From Opitutales bacterium (GTDB lineage: Bacteria; Verrucomicrobiota; Verrucomicrobiia; Opitutales; JAFGAQ01): a stretch of DNA of 6,305 bases. Under the pieces are notes generated by a model that was not told the DNA's origin, searched no databases, and worked only from the letters and a program-made list of their open reading frames with translations. The stretch spans positions 16,394-22,698 of the forward strand of contig JAQVLM010000006.1 in the NCBI GenBank assembly GCA_028704125.1, in the 5' to 3' direction. Positions 5,774 to 6,305 of the stretch are shown in pieces; within the stretch, counting starts at the first letter, position 1; the number at the start of each line of letters is the position of its first letter. The translations under genes and the position numbers were made by a program.

Positions 5774-6305
5774 GTGAAGCAACTTAAGCTATATTTCAAA
5801 GGATTCAACCGTTTATTTGGCCGAGCACCGAAATCGAGCCTGCAAAAACAGCTTGAAGCTGTCGAGACGATTCGAAAGGGACGGCCTAAGAGGTTGAGTG
5901 CTGTGTTCGGTGATGTGATCGACATGGGCCTTCTTCGCAAGAAGCCTGGTGAGAGGAACCGGGCGCTTACTCGTGTGACGGTGTTCTGCGCAGCGCTGCA
6001 GGAAATTCAACAGGCCCGCATGGAGGAGGGATTCGATGCTTTGAGTGCCTCCACAAGCAGCTATTGCACGGCCAAAAAGGAGCGTATGGATGAAGCGGAT
6101 CTCAAGGCTATACTGGTCAAGCTTGGCAAAGATCTGGCAGATCAAAAAATGATGGCCTTGGGAATCCACTCGGTGAGTCGGCTTCATCAGGGGCGCAAGG
6201 TGGATCTTCCCGAAGGCGTGAATGATAAGGTGGTCGAGTGGACAAGACCTGTGCTCTCGCGCTGTCTCGACTACATCTCCCGTGATGAATGGCAGCAAAT
6301 GCCTC
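5774..6305 (+). CDS. 5' part of an unrecognised protein, possibly IS4-type transposase N-terminus
   Basis: From GTG 5774 the frame is open for 177 codons to the window edge. An in-frame TAA at 5762-5764 leaves GTG as the first usual start. The N-terminus is basic and amphipathic (VKQLKLYFKGFNRLFGRAPKS, first residue read as Met), followed by RKGRPKRLSAVFGDV. A middle part, TRVTVFCAALQEIQQ then SASTSSYCTAKKERMDEADL, resembles the 'F...L.Q.L' and 'T.SYC.AR.RL....L' segments before the catalytic core of IS4-type transposases. The DGT motif that usually follows is not seen before the window ends, and the last 50 residues (LHQGRKVDLPEGVNDKV...) match nothing I know. No Shine-Dalgarno is visible. 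The context of transposase scraps and a hairpin at the start supports a mobile element. The opposite-strand open frame over 5813-6298 is judged a shadow. Confidence 0.55.
   Translation, partial: MKQLKLYFKGFNRLFGRAPKSSLQKQLEAVETIRKGRPKRLSAVFGDVIDMGLLRKKPGERNRALTRVTVFCAALQEIQQARMEEGFDALSASTSSYCTAKKERMDEADLKAILVKLGKDLADQKMMALGIHSVSRLHQGRKVDLPEGVNDKVVEWTRPVLSRCLDYISRDEWQQMP

Noticed and set aside
5813..6298. A 161-codon minus-strand open frame near the right edge
   Set aside because: The plus-strand frame over the same bases has more protein-like composition and partial transposase resemblance; the antisense product looks like none.

Overview
The window looks like an accessory region of a Gram-negative chromosome, probably from the PVC group (Verrucomicrobiota or Kiritimatiellota-like). 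This rests on indirect signs: secreted FG-GAP/VCBS and jelly-roll proteins with cadherin-like tails, several different decayed transposases, an ACCACGAA-type intergenic repeat and start codons mostly without a Shine-Dalgarno. No marker gene settles the taxonomy.

Left part (1-919): the 5' end of ribF (riboflavin kinase/FAD synthetase) runs off the left edge on the minus strand. Upstream of it, in the same direction, is a complete small HAD-type phosphatase. About 220 bp of AT-richer spacer follows, ending in a hairpin.

Transposon debris and an inverted-repeat-bounded block (920-5726): a plus-strand N-terminal remnant resembling ISKra4-type transposases carries an in-frame amber codon and an A8 slip site. 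It stops where a ~55 bp repeat begins (1281-1334). A second, inverted copy of that repeat lies at 5669-5726. Between the copies are (i) a secreted protein with eight FG-GAP/VCBS calcium-loop repeats, broken by one extra G in a G7 run, (ii) a secreted concanavalin-A-like jelly-roll protein coupled to it through a GTGA overlap, (iii) a convergent minus-strand OFA-family MFS transporter, and (iv) a 31-codon C-terminal scrap of an IS110-type transposase touching the inner edge of the right repeat.

The most unusual feature is that the two secreted proteins, unrelated over their main bodies, end in almost the same ~38-residue tail. It is the first half of a cadherin/Ig-like domain, cut at the same residue (QYSATG). 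In both genes the end of the tail encodes a GGGAG Shine-Dalgarno followed 4-7 bp later by a GTGA stop/start overlap. The first copy plausibly starts translation of the second gene. This looks like a repeatable gene-plus-tail unit.

Right edge (5727-6305): a hairpin lies directly before a GTG-initiated plus-strand reading frame that stays open to the window end. Part of it resembles the N-terminal region of IS4-type transposases, but no catalytic motif is inside the window.
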